A DNA stretch of 64,000 bases, taken from assembly GCF_001005295.1 (NCBI RefSeq), contig NZ_LBMK01000002.1, positions 1,271,545 through 1,335,544 on the forward strand, written 5' to 3'. The notes beneath the pieces are model-generated. The model saw only the letters and a list, made by a program, of their open reading frames with translations, made no database searches and had not been told where the DNA came from. Shown here piece by piece: positions 54,492-62,849 of the stretch (positions within the stretch are counted from its first letter, which is position 1; every line of letters begins with the position of its first letter). Source of the stretch: Streptomyces yangpuensis. GTDB lineage: Bacteria > Actinomycetota > Actinomycetes > Streptomycetales > Streptomycetaceae. Position numbers and translations under genes: made by a program.

Positions 54492-54884
54492 ATGTCATCC
54501 CACATCGCCCTGACCGCCCTCGTGGTCCACGACTACGACGAGGCCATCGACTTCTACACCCGCGCCCTCGGCTTCGACCTGGCCGAGGACACCCCCCGCC
54601 CGGACGGCTCCCGCTGGGTGGTCGTCCGCCCGCCCGGCGCCACCGAATCCGCCCTCCTGCTCGCCCGCGCCAAGGACGACGCCCAGCGCTCCCGCGTCGG
54701 CGACCAGACCGGCGGCCGCGTCGGCTTCTTCCTCCACACCGACGACTTCGCCCGCGACCACGCCCGGATGACCGCCGAGGGCGTCCGCTTCCTGGAGGCC
54801 CCGCGCCACGAACCGTACGGATCCGTCGCCGTCTTCGAGGACCTGTACGGCAACCGCTGGGACCTACTCCAGCCCGCCGGCTAG
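54492..54884 (+). CDS. VOC-family (glyoxalase/bleomycin-resistance) protein
   Basis: A 130-residue VOC protein made of two beta-alpha-beta units. ALTALVVHDYDEAIDFYTRALGF opens the fold and VAVFEDLYGNRWDLLQP closes it with the late metal-site residue. The substrate is unknown. ATG 54492 lies 4 bases after the lut remnant stop. The 3' end overlaps the DUF309 gene on the other strand by 21 bases. Confidence 0.9.
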   Translation: MSSHIALTALVVHDYDEAIDFYTRALGFDLAEDTPRPDGSRWVVVRPPGATESALLLARAKDDAQRSRVGDQTGGRVGFFLHTDDFARDHARMTAEGVRFLEAPRHEPYGSVAVFEDLYGNRWDLLQPAG

Positions 54885-55346
54885 CCGCGGCGCCTCCCGC
54901 GCGGCGTCGACGGCCGGGCCGGCCCCCTCCACCCGGCACGCCAGCTCCCCGGCCCAGCGGACCAGGCCCGGCACGTCGATCCCGTACGCGGCTCCGTCCA
55001 GCCCCTCGATCCCGTCGGCCCCGCGCCGCAGCAGCCGCGCCCCGCCCACCGCGTTCCCGCGGGCGGCGTGCGTCAGCCCGACGGCGAGCTGCGCCAGCCC
55101 CCGCCACAACGGGGCCGAGGCTTCGGGGCCCGACTTCCAGGCGTCCTCGAACACCTCGTGCGCGTGGAAGGGCATGCCCGCGTCCAGCAGCCGCTGCGCC
55201 TCCCGCAGCGTCTCGGCGGGCGAGCGCACCACCCCCTCGGGCTGCCGCTCCACGCCGGGCGCACCGTAGGGCAGCGGCCGCCCCAGCCCATCCCTCGGCC
55301 GGGCGTTCCTCGCCCGCCCTTCCCCGTCCCGGTCCCGTGTGTTCAC
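54864..55346 (-). CDS. DUF309 protein
   Basis: A 160-residue DUF309 protein with AQRLLDAGMPFHAHEVFEDAW, the conserved metal-binding-like helix, and WRGLAQLAVGLTHAARGN. Family function is unknown. GTG 55346 (or 55349) follows GGGGGAGG. It ends inside the VOC gene. Confidence 0.88.
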   Translation of the reverse strand: MNTRDRDGEGRARNARPRDGLGRPLPYGAPGVERQPEGVVRSPAETLREAQRLLDAGMPFHAHEVFEDAWKSGPEASAPLWRGLAQLAVGLTHAARGNAVGGARLLRRGADGIEGLDGAAYGIDVPGLVRWAGELACRVEGAGPAVDAAREAPRLAGGLE

Positions 55347-55455
55347 CACCCCATCCTCCCCCTCGCCGATCACCCGTGCATGCACACCCCTCGGCGTGGG
55401 GTAATGTTCTGCATGTGCCGCCGAGCACGGGGAAACCCGCAGGTCGAAGGTGCAT

Positions 55456-55529
<74 letters not shown>

Positions 55530-55548
55530 CTTTTCGAAGTCGTAGATC

Positions 55549-55582
55549 AAAGGATCGCTTCAGAACCATGAAGCGATCCTTT
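55549..55582 (+). terminator. Terminator of the second tRNA-Pro
   Basis: AAAGGATCGCTTCA (55549-55562) pairs perfectly with TGAAGCGATCCTTT (55569-55582), followed by GTTCGTTT. Confidence 0.85.
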
Positions 55583-55755
55583 GTTCGTTTCAGGGGTCAT
55601 GGTGTCGGCTGCCGACGGCACCGGGGAGCGGTCGGGAGGCCGTGTCCGGCGATCCTGCGACGTGGTCGGAGGCCCGGGGCCCCCGAGGTGGCCCGTCGGA
55701 GTTCGTGCGGTACCACCTGGTGGCGGTCCGCCTGTCATGTTTTACGATCCGTCCC

Positions 55756-56892
55756 ATGACTGACGGTACGGATCGCCCGAGCACACCCCCGCAGGACCCC
55801 GCTGGGGGGCAGGCGGGCTATGGCTACCCCCAGGGGGCGCCCGGCGGTTACGGTTTCCCGCAGACCTGGCAGCCCAATCCGTACCAGCAGCCGCTGTCCC
55901 AGCCGGGCCCTGCCGGAGAGCCGCCGCACCACCCCCAGGCGCACCCCATGCAGCAGCCGCCCCTGGAGCTCCAGCCGGAGCCGCAGTCGGCCGGGTTCAC
56001 GCCCCCTCCCCAGCCCGACTGGCAGGCGATGGCGGACCGTTCGGAGTCGCAGCAGCGCAGACGCAAGCGGATGTGGATGGCCGGTATCACGGTCGCGGCA
56101 TGCACCCTCGGCGTCGGCGCCGGGCTCTTCATCCTGGACAGGGGCGACCCGAAGGGGAAGGCTCCGGGCCCCGGCGGCGCTTCGCAGTCGGCGACCGCCG
56201 CGCCCGGCCAGGACCCCGACGCGCCCACCGTCCCCGGCGAGCCGAACCTGCTGCGCGACCGCTCCGGCCAGGTCAACATCGCGCTCAGCCCCGACGCGGT
56301 TCTCGGCAAGGTGGACAACGGCAACGTGCTGCGCCTGCGCAGCAACGGCAACTCGTACGCGCAGGCCGCCGAGCCGGTCGTCGACGCGTCCAAGAGCTTC
56401 ACCGTCTCCGCCTGGGTCTACAACGAGGCCGACGGCGGTTCGCGGTTCGCCATCAGCCAGGGCGACGGCACCTCGTTCTCGTTCGAGTTGGGCCGCGAGG
56501 ACAGCAACGGCAAGAAGTCCTGGGTGTTTCGGATGCAGACCGACGAGAAGGGCGCGGCCTCCACCGCCGTGGCCGCCACCTCGGACGGTTTCAACACGGT
56601 CCGCACCTGGGCCCTGCTGACCGGGGTGTACGACGCCCAGGGCAAGACGCTGACGCTGTACGTCGACGGCAAGGAGGCCGGCCGCGCCCCGGTGGCGGCC
56701 GCCTGGTCGGGCCAGGGGCCGCTGCAGCTGGGCCGCTCCCGCCACCACGGGATCTGGAGCGGGCCCTGGGCCGGCGTCATCGGACACGTACTCGTGTGGG
56801 ACAAGCCGCTGACTGCGGATCAGGTTCTCGCGCTGAAGGGCGGCAAGCTCGACAAGGAGATCAAGCCTGTCGGTTCGTGGCTGGTCGGTTGA
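55756..56892 (+). CDS. LamG-domain membrane protein
   Basis: A 378-residue protein. A cytoplasmic Pro/Gln/Gly-rich region (residues 1-100) is followed by one TM helix (WMAGITVAACTLGVGAGLFIL, about 113-133), then an external LamG/concanavalin-like domain (FTVSAWVYNEADGGSRFAIS, TLTLYVDGKEAGRAPVA, GVIGHVLVWDKPLTADQVLAL). It may bind carbohydrate at the cell surface. It stands just before the polysaccharide cluster, to which it may belong. The start is ATG 55756. Confidence 0.88.
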   Translation: MTDGTDRPSTPPQDPAGGQAGYGYPQGAPGGYGFPQTWQPNPYQQPLSQPGPAGEPPHHPQAHPMQQPPLELQPEPQSAGFTPPPQPDWQAMADRSESQQRRRKRMWMAGITVAACTLGVGAGLFILDRGDPKGKAPGPGGASQSATAAPGQDPDAPTVPGEPNLLRDRSGQVNIALSPDAVLGKVDNGNVLRLRSNGNSYAQAAEPVVDASKSFTVSAWVYNEADGGSRFAISQGDGTSFSFELGREDSNGKKSWVFRMQTDEKGAASTAVAATSDGFNTVRTWALLTGVYDAQGKTLTLYVDGKEAGRAPVAAAWSGQGPLQLGRSRHHGIWSGPWAGVIGHVLVWDKPLTADQVLALKGGKLDKEIKPVGSWLVG

Positions 56893-57129
56893 TCCCTTTC
56901 TGGCCGAATTCGCCGTGGTCTGATCATTGTCAGCGGCCACCCTGGTGGATCGGCGTCTCACGCGTCGGATAGGGTCACCGCTGGCCCGGATGCCGGGTTG
57001 ACGTCCACAGCACAAGCACCCAGCAGACCGCCCGGCTCGACGTGTGCGGCCGAGACTCCACGATGTGAAGGCCCTCAGTTGCCGCGGCGCTCGCACGGCC
57101 GCCGTTCTGGTCCGGTACCGGGGGATGAA

Positions 57130-57861
57130 TTGAATACGCTTTCCGTCGTGATTCCGGCGCTCAACGAAGCGCCCAACCTGCCCACCGTCGTCAACTCGGT
57201 GCCCACGAGCGCGCTCCGCGCTCTGGGCTGGGAGACCGAGGTCATCATCGTCGACAACGCCTCCACCGACGACACCGCCGCGGTGGCCGCCGCGCTCGGC
57301 GCCACCGTCGTGTCCCAGCCGGAGCGGGGGTACGGCAACGCCTACCACGCCGGGTTCCGCGCGGCCAAGGGTGATGTCATAGCGACCGGCGACGCCGACT
57401 GCACCTACCCCTTCGACTCCCTGCCCGAGCTGCTGGGCACCTTGGCGGAGGCCGACGTCGAGTTCATGACGACCAACCGGCTCCGCCGCGAGAACCGCTC
57501 GGCGATGAAGCGGTCCCACACCGTCGCCAACTACGCGCTGAGCGCCCTGAGCCGGGCCCTGTTCCGCAACGGACTGCGCGACTCGCAGTCCGGCATGTGG
57601 GTCTTCCGGCGCTATGTCTGGGACGGCGTGGACGTGAAGTCGACGGGCATGGCCTTCTCCCAGGAGATCAAGAACGCCGCGACCCTGGCCGGCTACCGGT
57701 ACCTCGAAGTGCCCATCGAGTACCGCAACCGCCAGGGCGAGGTGAAGCTCAACGCGCTGCCCGACGGGATGGCCAACCTGCGCCAGCTCTTCGAGCACCG
57801 CTTCCGCCGGCCCGCCGCAGAGCGCCCCGCGCGCTACGAACGGCGGCACACCCCGGCATGA
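57130..57861 (+). CDS. Family 2 glycosyltransferase
   Basis: A 243-residue GT2. TLSVVIPALNEAPNLPTVV opens the GT-A fold, VIIVDNASTDDTAAV and DADCTYP give the nucleotide-sugar DxD-like site, and LRDSQSGMWVFRR is the acceptor region, as in dolichol-phosphate-mannose-type synthases. It lacks C-terminal membrane helices, so it may act on a soluble or lipid carrier made by its neighbours. The start is uncertain: TTG 57130 (GGGGG six bases upstream) or a longer frame from TTG 56998. It is the first gene of the overlapping cluster (ATGA with the next). Confidence 0.88.
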   Translation: MNTLSVVIPALNEAPNLPTVVNSVPTSALRALGWETEVIIVDNASTDDTAAVAAALGATVVSQPERGYGNAYHAGFRAAKGDVIATGDADCTYPFDSLPELLGTLAEADVEFMTTNRLRRENRSAMKRSHTVANYALSALSRALFRNGLRDSQSGMWVFRRYVWDGVDVKSTGMAFSQEIKNAATLAGYRYLEVPIEYRNRQGEVKLNALPDGMANLRQLFEHRFRRPAAERPARYERRHTPA

Positions 57862-58283
57862 GGAAGCGTCTGATCCGAGCGGCCCTGGTGTTCGCGCTGG
57901 CGGCCGGCCTGTGCGCGGCGGCCTGGTCGCTGCCGCCCGTGCGAACGGTCCTGCTGGACTCGTTCACCCGCCGGCAAGCCGCCTACATCGAGCTCTACTT
58001 CACCGAGAACCCGCGCTTCGACGGAGCGAGCGTCCTCGTTCCCTTCGCGGTGAACGACCACGGCTCCGGCGCCCGGTCGCTGGTCGCGACGCTCACCGTG
58101 GAGGCTGCGAACGGCAACGTGCTGGCGACCGAGACCTACCCCGTCGAACCCCACCAGGGCGCCGCGGTCCCGGTCACGGCGCGGATCCGCGCCAAGGGGA
58201 CCGACGTCGCCCTGGTCCGGGTCTCGCTCACCGGGCACCCCCAGACCCTTCACTTCCGCTTCGGCCGGCCCCCGGAACTCTGA
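57858..58283 (+). CDS. Small exported protein of the polysaccharide cluster
   Basis: A 141-residue protein. An N-terminal signal or TM segment (LIRAALVFALAAGLCAAAWSL) is followed by a beta-rich domain (ASVLVPFAVNDHGSGARSLV, VALVRVSLTGHP) resembling an Ig-like or CARDB fold. The family is not recognised. Both ends overlap the neighbouring glycosyltransferase genes, so it is expressed with them. Confidence 0.72.
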   Translation: MRKRLIRAALVFALAAGLCAAAWSLPPVRTVLLDSFTRRQAAYIELYFTENPRFDGASVLVPFAVNDHGSGARSLVATLTVEAANGNVLATETYPVEPHQGAAVPVTARIRAKGTDVALVRVSLTGHPQTLHFRFGRPPEL

Positions 58284-59413
58284 TGCGCACCGTTCTCCAG
58301 ATCACCCCGTACTACCCCCCGCACCTCGGCGGCCTCGAGCGCGTCGTGCTGCACCTGTCGCGCTGCCTCGCCGCACGCCACGACGTCCGCGTCGTCACCA
58401 CCACGCTCGGCTCCGGCGGCGCGCCGCGGCGGGCCCGGGAGGACGGCGTCAGCGTGCGCAGGCACCGCGCCACCGAGTTCGCCCACACCGCCATCGCGCC
58501 CGGGCTCCTCGGCTCGCTCCTGGCCGCGCCGCGCGGCGCCGTGCTCCACGCGCACTGCGCGCACGCCCTGCTGCCGGAGACCGTGGCACTGGCCGCCCGG
58601 CTGCGCCGGCAGCCGTTCGTACTCCACTTCCACCTCGACGTGGACGCCAGCGGGCGCCTCGGCGGACTCCTGCCCGCCTACAAGAAGCACGTCTTCGGAC
58701 GCGTCGCCCGCGCCGCCGCGGCGGTCATCGTGCTGACCGAACAGCAGGCCCGCTTCGTCGAGGAGGCCTACCGGGTGCCGCCCGCGCGCGTGCACGTGGT
58801 GCCCAACGGAGTCGGCCCGGAGTTCTTCCGTCCCGCGCCCGCCCCTGCCGCCCCTCCGGTCGTCGCGGCCACCGAGACCGCCACCCCCCGGCCCCTGCGG
58901 CTGCTCTACGTCGGCCGCCTCAGCGCCCAGAAGAACATCGCGCGCCTGCTCGACGCGATCAGCCTGGCCGAATCCCCGCTCAGGCTCCGCGTCGTCGGCG
59001 GCGGCGAACTCGACGCCGACCTGCGGGCCCGCGCCGCCGCACTCGGCCTCGGCGAGCGCGTGGAGTTCACCGGGCCCCTGTACGACGAGGACCTCCTCGC
59101 CGCCTACGCGGACGCCGACGCCTTCGTCCTGCCCTCCGACCGCGAGGGCATGCCCCTCGCCGCGCTGGAGGCCATGGCCGCCGCCCTGCCCGTCCTGGCC
59201 ACCGATGTCCCCGGCAACACGGAACTGCTGCACGGCGTCGGCCTCCTGGCCGCACCGGACCCGGCGTCGCTCGCCGCCGCCGTGGACCGCCTGGCGTCCG
59301 ATCCCGCCCTGCGCGGCCGGCTGGCCGGCCGCAGCGCCGAGCGGGCCCGCCGCCACACCTGGGAGGAAGTCACCCGACAGGTGGAGCTCGTGTACCGGAA
59401 GGCAGGGATATGA
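58283..59413 (+). CDS. Family 4 glycosyltransferase
   Basis: A 376-residue GT-B enzyme. The opening TPYYPPHLGGLERVVLHLSR is the GT4 acceptor loop. VPNGVGPEFF, LLYVGRLSAQKNIARLLDAI and the C-terminal PSDREGMPLAALEAMAA (Glu-x7-Glu pair) form the donor site. It probably adds a sugar to an extracellular polysaccharide intermediate. It overlaps the DUF2206 gene by ATGA. Confidence 0.92.
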   Translation: MRTVLQITPYYPPHLGGLERVVLHLSRCLAARHDVRVVTTTLGSGGAPRRAREDGVSVRRHRATEFAHTAIAPGLLGSLLAAPRGAVLHAHCAHALLPETVALAARLRRQPFVLHFHLDVDASGRLGGLLPAYKKHVFGRVARAAAAVIVLTEQQARFVEEAYRVPPARVHVVPNGVGPEFFRPAPAPAAPPVVAATETATPRPLRLLYVGRLSAQKNIARLLDAISLAESPLRLRVVGGGELDADLRARAAALGLGERVEFTGPLYDEDLLAAYADADAFVLPSDREGMPLAALEAMAAALPVLATDVPGNTELLHGVGLLAAPDPASLAAAVDRLASDPALRGRLAGRSAERARRHTWEEVTRQVELVYRKAGI

Positions 59414-61701
59414 AGGCGCCCACCTGGCTGCGCGGACGGCTCGGCGTCCTGCTGAGCCTCGGCCCCGCCTGCGCCGTCGAGACGCTGCCCGGGGTCCCCG
59501 CCCTCCTGCTCGCGCCGGTCGGCCTGTGGCTGCTCTTCGCCGCGCCCGTCCTGCTGCTGCGCGGTCTCACCGACAAGGTGGTCTCCACCCGCAGTGGCTC
59601 CCTCCTGCTGGCGGCCGGCCTCGCCGTGCTCCTCGACATCCTCGTGGCGCTGGGCGTCAACACCGTGCTTCCGCTGCTCGGCGTCGAACGGCCCCTGACC
59701 CGACTGGTGCTGGCCTCGGCGACCACCCTCGTGCTGCTCGTCCTCGGAATCCTCGCCCCCCAGTCACCACGGCCCCTCCTGCGCGGCGCACCCCTGAGCG
59801 GCGCCCGCCCGGTGGCCTGGGTGGCCGCAGTCGCGCTGCTGCTCTCCGTGGCCGGCCCGATCAGGCTCAACAACGGCCTGGGCGGAGCCGTCAGCACGGC
59901 CGCCCTGGTCGTCGTCACGGCGCTGGTCGTCCTCCTGCTGCTTCGCCACGCACGCTGCTCCCCGATCGTCCTGGAGGCCGGCATCTACGCCGCCTCCGCC
60001 ACCCTGCTGCTGCTCACCTCCCTGCGCGGCTGGTACATCACCGGGCACGACATCCAGCGCGAGTACCTCTACTTCCGCCTCACCCTCGGCGGCGGTTTCT
60101 GGGACATCTCCGCCTACACCGACCCGTACAACGCGTGCCTGAGCATCACCCTGCTCCCGGTGAGCATCTTCCGGCTCACGGGCATCGAGGACATCTACGT
60201 CTTCAAGGCCGTCCTGCCGCTGCTCTTCGCCCTGACCCCGGTGCTGGTCCACCGCGCGGTGCGCAATGTGGCGTCCCCGCTCGTGGCGCTGCTCTCCGCC
60301 GTGTTCTTCATGGCGTTCCCGACCTTCTTCACCGACATGCCGTTCCTGGGCCGGCAGGCCATCGCCTTCCTGCTCCTGGCCTGCGCGATGCTCGTCCTGA
60401 CGGATTCCCGGCGCCCGCTGCCCCTGCGGCGCGCGGTGTTCACCGTGCTCCTCGCCGGAGTGGTCCTGTCCCACTACTCGACGATCTACGTGATCGTCGG
60501 CACCCTGGCGACCGCGTTCACCGTGGACAAGGTCTGGCGGCTGGCCTCCCGGCCGGGCCGCGCCCGTACGCACCGCGCCGTCGGCAAGGGCCGGACGCGG
60601 ACGTTCCTGACCTGGTGGACCGTGGCCGTACCGGCCGTTCTCGCCCTGCTCTGGGCCGGCCCCCTCACCCACACCGGCGGCCAGCTCGAAAGCACACTGC
60701 GCGTCGTCGCGAGCGACCTGTTCGGGTCCGGCGACGCCCGCGGAGGCTCCTCCGACACCCGCTACAGCCTCTTCGGCGGCGCCGGGGTCACCCCCGAGGA
60801 GCGGCTCGCCGAATACCGCGAGGACACCATCGGCTACACCGGTGCCGACCGGGCCGAGGGCAAGTACCTGCCGCTGGACGCCCTCGCGAAGTACCCCACG
60901 CCCGTGGCCGAGAAGGAGAACCTGCCGCTCACCTCCGTCGGCCGGGCACTGGACACCGCCGGCCTGAGCGTGCCCGCCCTCAACGGGGTGCTCCGGCAGG
61001 CCGCCGCCCTGCTGCTCCAGGTCCTGGTCCTGGTCGGGTTCGTGATCGCCCTGCGCGGCCGCGGCAGCCCGTTCGCGCCCGTCCGTGACCAGATCACCCT
61101 CACGGTGGGCGCCCTCGCGATGATGGGCCTGTTCACCCTGGTGCCGCAGCTGTCGGTCGACTACAGCGTGCTCCGCGCCTTCCAGCAGGGCCTGTTGTTC
61201 TTCGCCCCGTTCATCGCCGCCGGCGCCCTGTGGGCGGTGCGGCGGGCCGGACGCCGCGCCCTCCCCGTGCTGTGCGTCCTCGTCGCCGGTCTGCTGCTCG
61301 ACCTGACCGGGGCCGTCCCCAAGGCACTCGGCGGCTACCCCGCGCAGCTCGCCCTCAGCAACTCCGGTCCTGCCTACGACATCTACTACCCGCACGCCGA
61401 GGACCGCAGGGCCGCCATGTGGCTCAACCAGCGGGCTGCGGGCGACGACGTAGTCGTACAGACCGACCGGTACTCCTTCAGCCGTCTGCAGACCCTCTTC
61501 ACCGTCCGCACGCAGGACAGCGTCCATCCCGCGCTGCTGCGGTCCCAGTCCTACGTCCTGCTCGGGTCCACGCCGACCCGCAAGGACGAGGTCACCGTGT
61601 TCTTCCGGGGCGACCTCGTGACGTACCGGTACCCGCGCAACCTCCTCGACACCACACGCAACCTGATCTACAGCAACGAAGGGGCGGTGGTCTACCGATG
61701 A
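59410..61701 (+). CDS. DUF2206-type multi-TM protein of the polysaccharide cluster
   Basis: A 763-residue membrane protein with at least 12 hydrophobic segments. An acidic conserved loop near residues 205-240 (SLRGWYITGHDIQREYLYFR) resembles the loop of GT-C glycosyltransferases. It carries a C-terminal extracytoplasmic domain (YDIYYPHAEDRRAAMWLNQR). Its role could be polymer assembly or lipid-linked sugar transfer. Context is the main evidence. Confidence 0.82.
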   Translation: MKAPTWLRGRLGVLLSLGPACAVETLPGVPALLLAPVGLWLLFAAPVLLLRGLTDKVVSTRSGSLLLAAGLAVLLDILVALGVNTVLPLLGVERPLTRLVLASATTLVLLVLGILAPQSPRPLLRGAPLSGARPVAWVAAVALLLSVAGPIRLNNGLGGAVSTAALVVVTALVVLLLLRHARCSPIVLEAGIYAASATLLLLTSLRGWYITGHDIQREYLYFRLTLGGGFWDISAYTDPYNACLSITLLPVSIFRLTGIEDIYVFKAVLPLLFALTPVLVHRAVRNVASPLVALLSAVFFMAFPTFFTDMPFLGRQAIAFLLLACAMLVLTDSRRPLPLRRAVFTVLLAGVVLSHYSTIYVIVGTLATAFTVDKVWRLASRPGRARTHRAVGKGRTRTFLTWWTVAVPAVLALLWAGPLTHTGGQLESTLRVVASDLFGSGDARGGSSDTRYSLFGGAGVTPEERLAEYREDTIGYTGADRAEGKYLPLDALAKYPTPVAEKENLPLTSVGRALDTAGLSVPALNGVLRQAAALLLQVLVLVGFVIALRGRGSPFAPVRDQITLTVGALAMMGLFTLVPQLSVDYSVLRAFQQGLLFFAPFIAAGALWAVRRAGRRALPVLCVLVAGLLLDLTGAVPKALGGYPAQLALSNSGPAYDIYYPHAEDRRAAMWLNQRAAGDDVVVQTDRYSFSRLQTLFTVRTQDSVHPALLRSQSYVLLGSTPTRKDEVTVFFRGDLVTYRYPRNLLDTTRNLIYSNEGAVVYR

Positions 61702-62849
61702 ACCACGTCCGGCGCCGGCCCCGGGTCCTGCTCGTCAGCCACTACTACCCGCCGCACCTGGGCGGCATCGAGAACGTCGTCCGCAACGAAGCGCTCCACC
61801 TCGCCCGGCACGGCGCCGAGGTCACCGTCCTCACCAGCGGCGACCACGCCGGGATCCACCACGAAGACGGCGTCCGCGTCGTCCGCGTCGCCGCGTCCAA
61901 CGTGGTGGAGCGCCGGTCGGGCGTCCCCTTCCCGTTGTTCTCCCCGGCCCTGCTGCCCGCCGCCCTGCGCTGGGCCCGGCACGCCGACGTCGTCCACGTC
62001 CACGACTGCCTCTACGCCTCCTCCTGGGCGGCCGGACTCGCCGCGGCCGTCACCCGCACCCCCACCGTGGTGACCCAGCACGTCGGCATGGTGGCGCACC
62101 CCTCGGCCCTCGTCCGCGCCGTCCAGCGGGCCGTCTACGCCGTCGCGGGCCGGCCCCAGCTCCGCCGCGCCCGCCGGGTGCTCACCGTCAACGCCGACGT
62201 CGCCGCGTTCGTCCAACGGCTCGGCGCCCGCGCCGAGGCCTGCCACCACCTCGCCAACGGCGTGGACACCGGCCTGTTCCGGCCGGCCGCCGACGCCGCG
62301 GAGCGCGCCGCGGCCCGGGCGCGGCTCGGCCTGCCGGCCGGACGCACCCTCGTGCTCTTCGCGGGCCGGCTCGTCCCCAAGAAGGGGTACGACCTCCTCC
62401 TCGACGCCCACGCCGGCGACGCCGCATACGACCTCGTCCTCGCCGGTGACGGGGACGCCGCGGCCCTCGCCGGACGCTCCGGTGTCCACCACCTCGGCTC
62501 CCTGTCCGCCGAGGACCTCGCCGACGCCTACCGCGCGTGCGACGTGTTCGCCCTGCCCTCCACCGCCGAGGGCTTCCCGCTGACCGTCCAGGAGGCCATG
62601 GCCTCGGGCCTGCCGGTCGTCACGACCGACGACCCCGGATACGCCCCGTACGGCCTGGACCGCGAGGTCGCCCTGCTCGTGCCCCGCAGCGTCCCCGCGC
62701 TGCGCGCCGCGCTCGACGGCCTGGTCGCGGACCCCGCCGGGCGGGCGGCGACGGGATCCGCCGCCCGCGCGTTCGCCGAGGCGTCCTTCGGCTGGGACCG
62801 GCACGTGACCGAGCTGCTCGGGCACTACGGGGACGCCGGCCGTGGGTAA
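61698..62849 (+). CDS. Family 4 glycosyltransferase
   Basis: A 383-residue GT4 with the same opening pattern as the other GT4 of the cluster (SHYYPPHLGGIENVVRNEAL). LANGVDTGLFRP, LVLFAGRLVPKKGYDLLLDA and PSTAEGFPLTVQEAMASGLP complete it. The two GT4 proteins share the YYPPHLGG acceptor motif and may be distant duplicates. It overlaps the flippase start by 8 bases. Confidence 0.92.
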   Translation: MNHVRRRPRVLLVSHYYPPHLGGIENVVRNEALHLARHGAEVTVLTSGDHAGIHHEDGVRVVRVAASNVVERRSGVPFPLFSPALLPAALRWARHADVVHVHDCLYASSWAAGLAAAVTRTPTVVTQHVGMVAHPSALVRAVQRAVYAVAGRPQLRRARRVLTVNADVAAFVQRLGARAEACHHLANGVDTGLFRPAADAAERAAARARLGLPAGRTLVLFAGRLVPKKGYDLLLDAHAGDAAYDLVLAGDGDAAALAGRSGVHHLGSLSAEDLADAYRACDVFALPSTAEGFPLTVQEAMASGLPVVTTDDPGYAPYGLDREVALLVPRSVPALRAALDGLVADPAGRAATGSAARAFAEASFGWDRHVTELLGHYGDAGRG